Of a stretch of DNA of 64,000 nt, positions 63,507 to 64,000 are shown one piece after another. Positions within the stretch are counted from its first letter, which is position 1. Every line of letters starts with the position of its first letter. A model generated the notes under the pieces. That model searched no databases. It was not told the origin of the DNA and saw only the letters and a program-made list of their open reading frames with translations. Both the position numbers and the translations under genes were made by a program. This DNA comes from Streptomyces sp. NA04227 (GTDB taxonomy: Bacteria; Actinomycetota; Actinomycetes; Streptomycetales; Streptomycetaceae), in the NCBI RefSeq assembly GCF_013364195.1, contig NZ_CP054918.1, positions 7,243,001-7,307,000 on the forward strand, written 5' to 3'.

Positions 63507-64000
63507 ATGATCGAAGACTTTCTCGGCCAAGCTCTTGACGATGTGGAAGAGGCGGTCCGCAAGGCGGCCGCCGCGGAGGTGATGCCCCGCTTCCGGCAGC
63601 TCGCCGCGCACGAGATAGTCGAGAAGAACGGGCCGCACGACCTGGTGACGGTGGCCGACCGCAACGCCGAGGAGTTCCTCACCAAGGAGCTGACCCGGCT
63701 GCTGCCCGGCTCGCTCGTGGTGGGCGAGGAGGCGGTGCACGCCAACCCGCGGACCTACGAGGCGCTGAAGTCGGATGCCCCGGTGTGGATCGTCGACCCC
63801 GTGGACGGCACTCGGCAGTTCGTGCAGGGCGACCCCGGGTTCTGCACCCTGGTCGCGCTGGCCCAGCGCGGGGTCGTGCACGCCTCGTGGACCTTCGCGC
63901 CCGCGCGCGACCAGATCGCCGTCGCGGTGCGCGGCGGCGGGGCCCGGCTGGACGGGCAGCTCATACGTTCCGGTGAAGTGCCCGCGGACAAGATCCTCGA
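63507..64000 (+). CDS. Inositol-monophosphatase-family phosphatase, 5' part
   Basis: The gene starts at ATG 63507 just after GGAGG and continues past the window end, leaving about 164 residues. The metal-binding motifs of the lithium-sensitive phosphatase superfamily are visible: VTVADRNAEEFL, VVGEEAV and WIVDPVDGTRQF, then a GDP-FC-LVAL strand. The family includes inositol monophosphatase, HisN-type histidinol-phosphatase and CysQ. Which substrate is used here cannot be decided from this part. It is divergent from the PadR operon. Confidence 0.9.
   Translation, partial: MIEDFLGQALDDVEEAVRKAAAAEVMPRFRQLAAHEIVEKNGPHDLVTVADRNAEEFLTKELTRLLPGSLVVGEEAVHANPRTYEALKSDAPVWIVDPVDGTRQFVQGDPGFCTLVALAQRGVVHASWTFAPARDQIAVAVRGGGARLDGQLIRSGEVPADKIL

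Overview
The window is high-GC actinobacterial DNA, most likely from a Streptomyces chromosome. The evidence is the very high G+C with C/G-biased third codon positions, frequent GTG and TTG starts behind GGAGG-type ribosome binding sites, a giant modular type I polyketide synthase (PKS), SpoIIE-family PP2C phosphatase, many secreted hydrolases and a PadR/TetR/AraC regulator mix. No rRNA, tRNA or CRISPR array was recognised.

Region 1 (1-31.7 kb) is the 3' end of a type I PKS cluster. A partial PKS protein entering from the left carries the end of an AT, then DH-ER-KR-ACP and a C-terminal docking tail. It is followed by a single 7,930-residue protein with four modules: KS-AT-DH-KR-ACP, the same again, then KS-AT-DH-ER-KR-ACP twice, ending in a thioesterase. 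All four complete AT domains carry the HAFH signature of malonyl-CoA loaders. The visible assembly line should therefore make an unbranched chain end: a saturated unit, two conjugated alkenes, two saturated units, then release as acid, ester or lactone. A cytochrome P450, an SGNH hydrolase (TTG start overlapping the P450 stop) and a DHA2-type efflux pump follow on the same strand. A run of strong hairpins then marks a plausible right boundary of the cluster.

Region 2 (31.7-43.7 kb) holds housekeeping and regulatory genes: a DNA photolyase, a GNAT acetyltransferase, an antibiotic-resistance-type ABC-F protein, an FAD-linked oxidase divergent from a TetR regulator, a secreted RTX-repeat protein, a fatty acyl-CoA/AMP ligase, an AraC-type regulator and the broken tail of a short-chain dehydrogenase. 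Upstream of the ABC-F gene is an unlisted 9-codon leader ORF (MTFSYYYFR). Its first three codons are perfectly complementary to the ABC-F ribosome-binding region. This looks like a drug-responsive translational attenuator and is the most interesting small system found here.

Region 3 (43.7-47.6 kb) contains two different secreted lipases separated by an intact 1,101-bp IS5-family element with 21-bp inverted ends, CTAG target duplications and a probable -1 frameshifted transposase.

Region 4 (47.6-64 kb) is mostly core and accessory metabolism. It holds a PAS/GAF/PP2C/HATPase regulator, a PcaL-type fusion whose lactonase nucleophile Ser appears replaced by Ala, a UlaG-like metallo-hydrolase, exonuclease III, a pentapeptide-repeat protein with a Cys-rich head, a secreted GDSL hydrolase, a gamma-glutamyltransferase and several conserved hypotheticals. 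It ends with a PadR regulator coupled to a membrane protein, with a clear operator-like palindrome, and the start of an inositol-monophosphatase-like gene cut by the window end.
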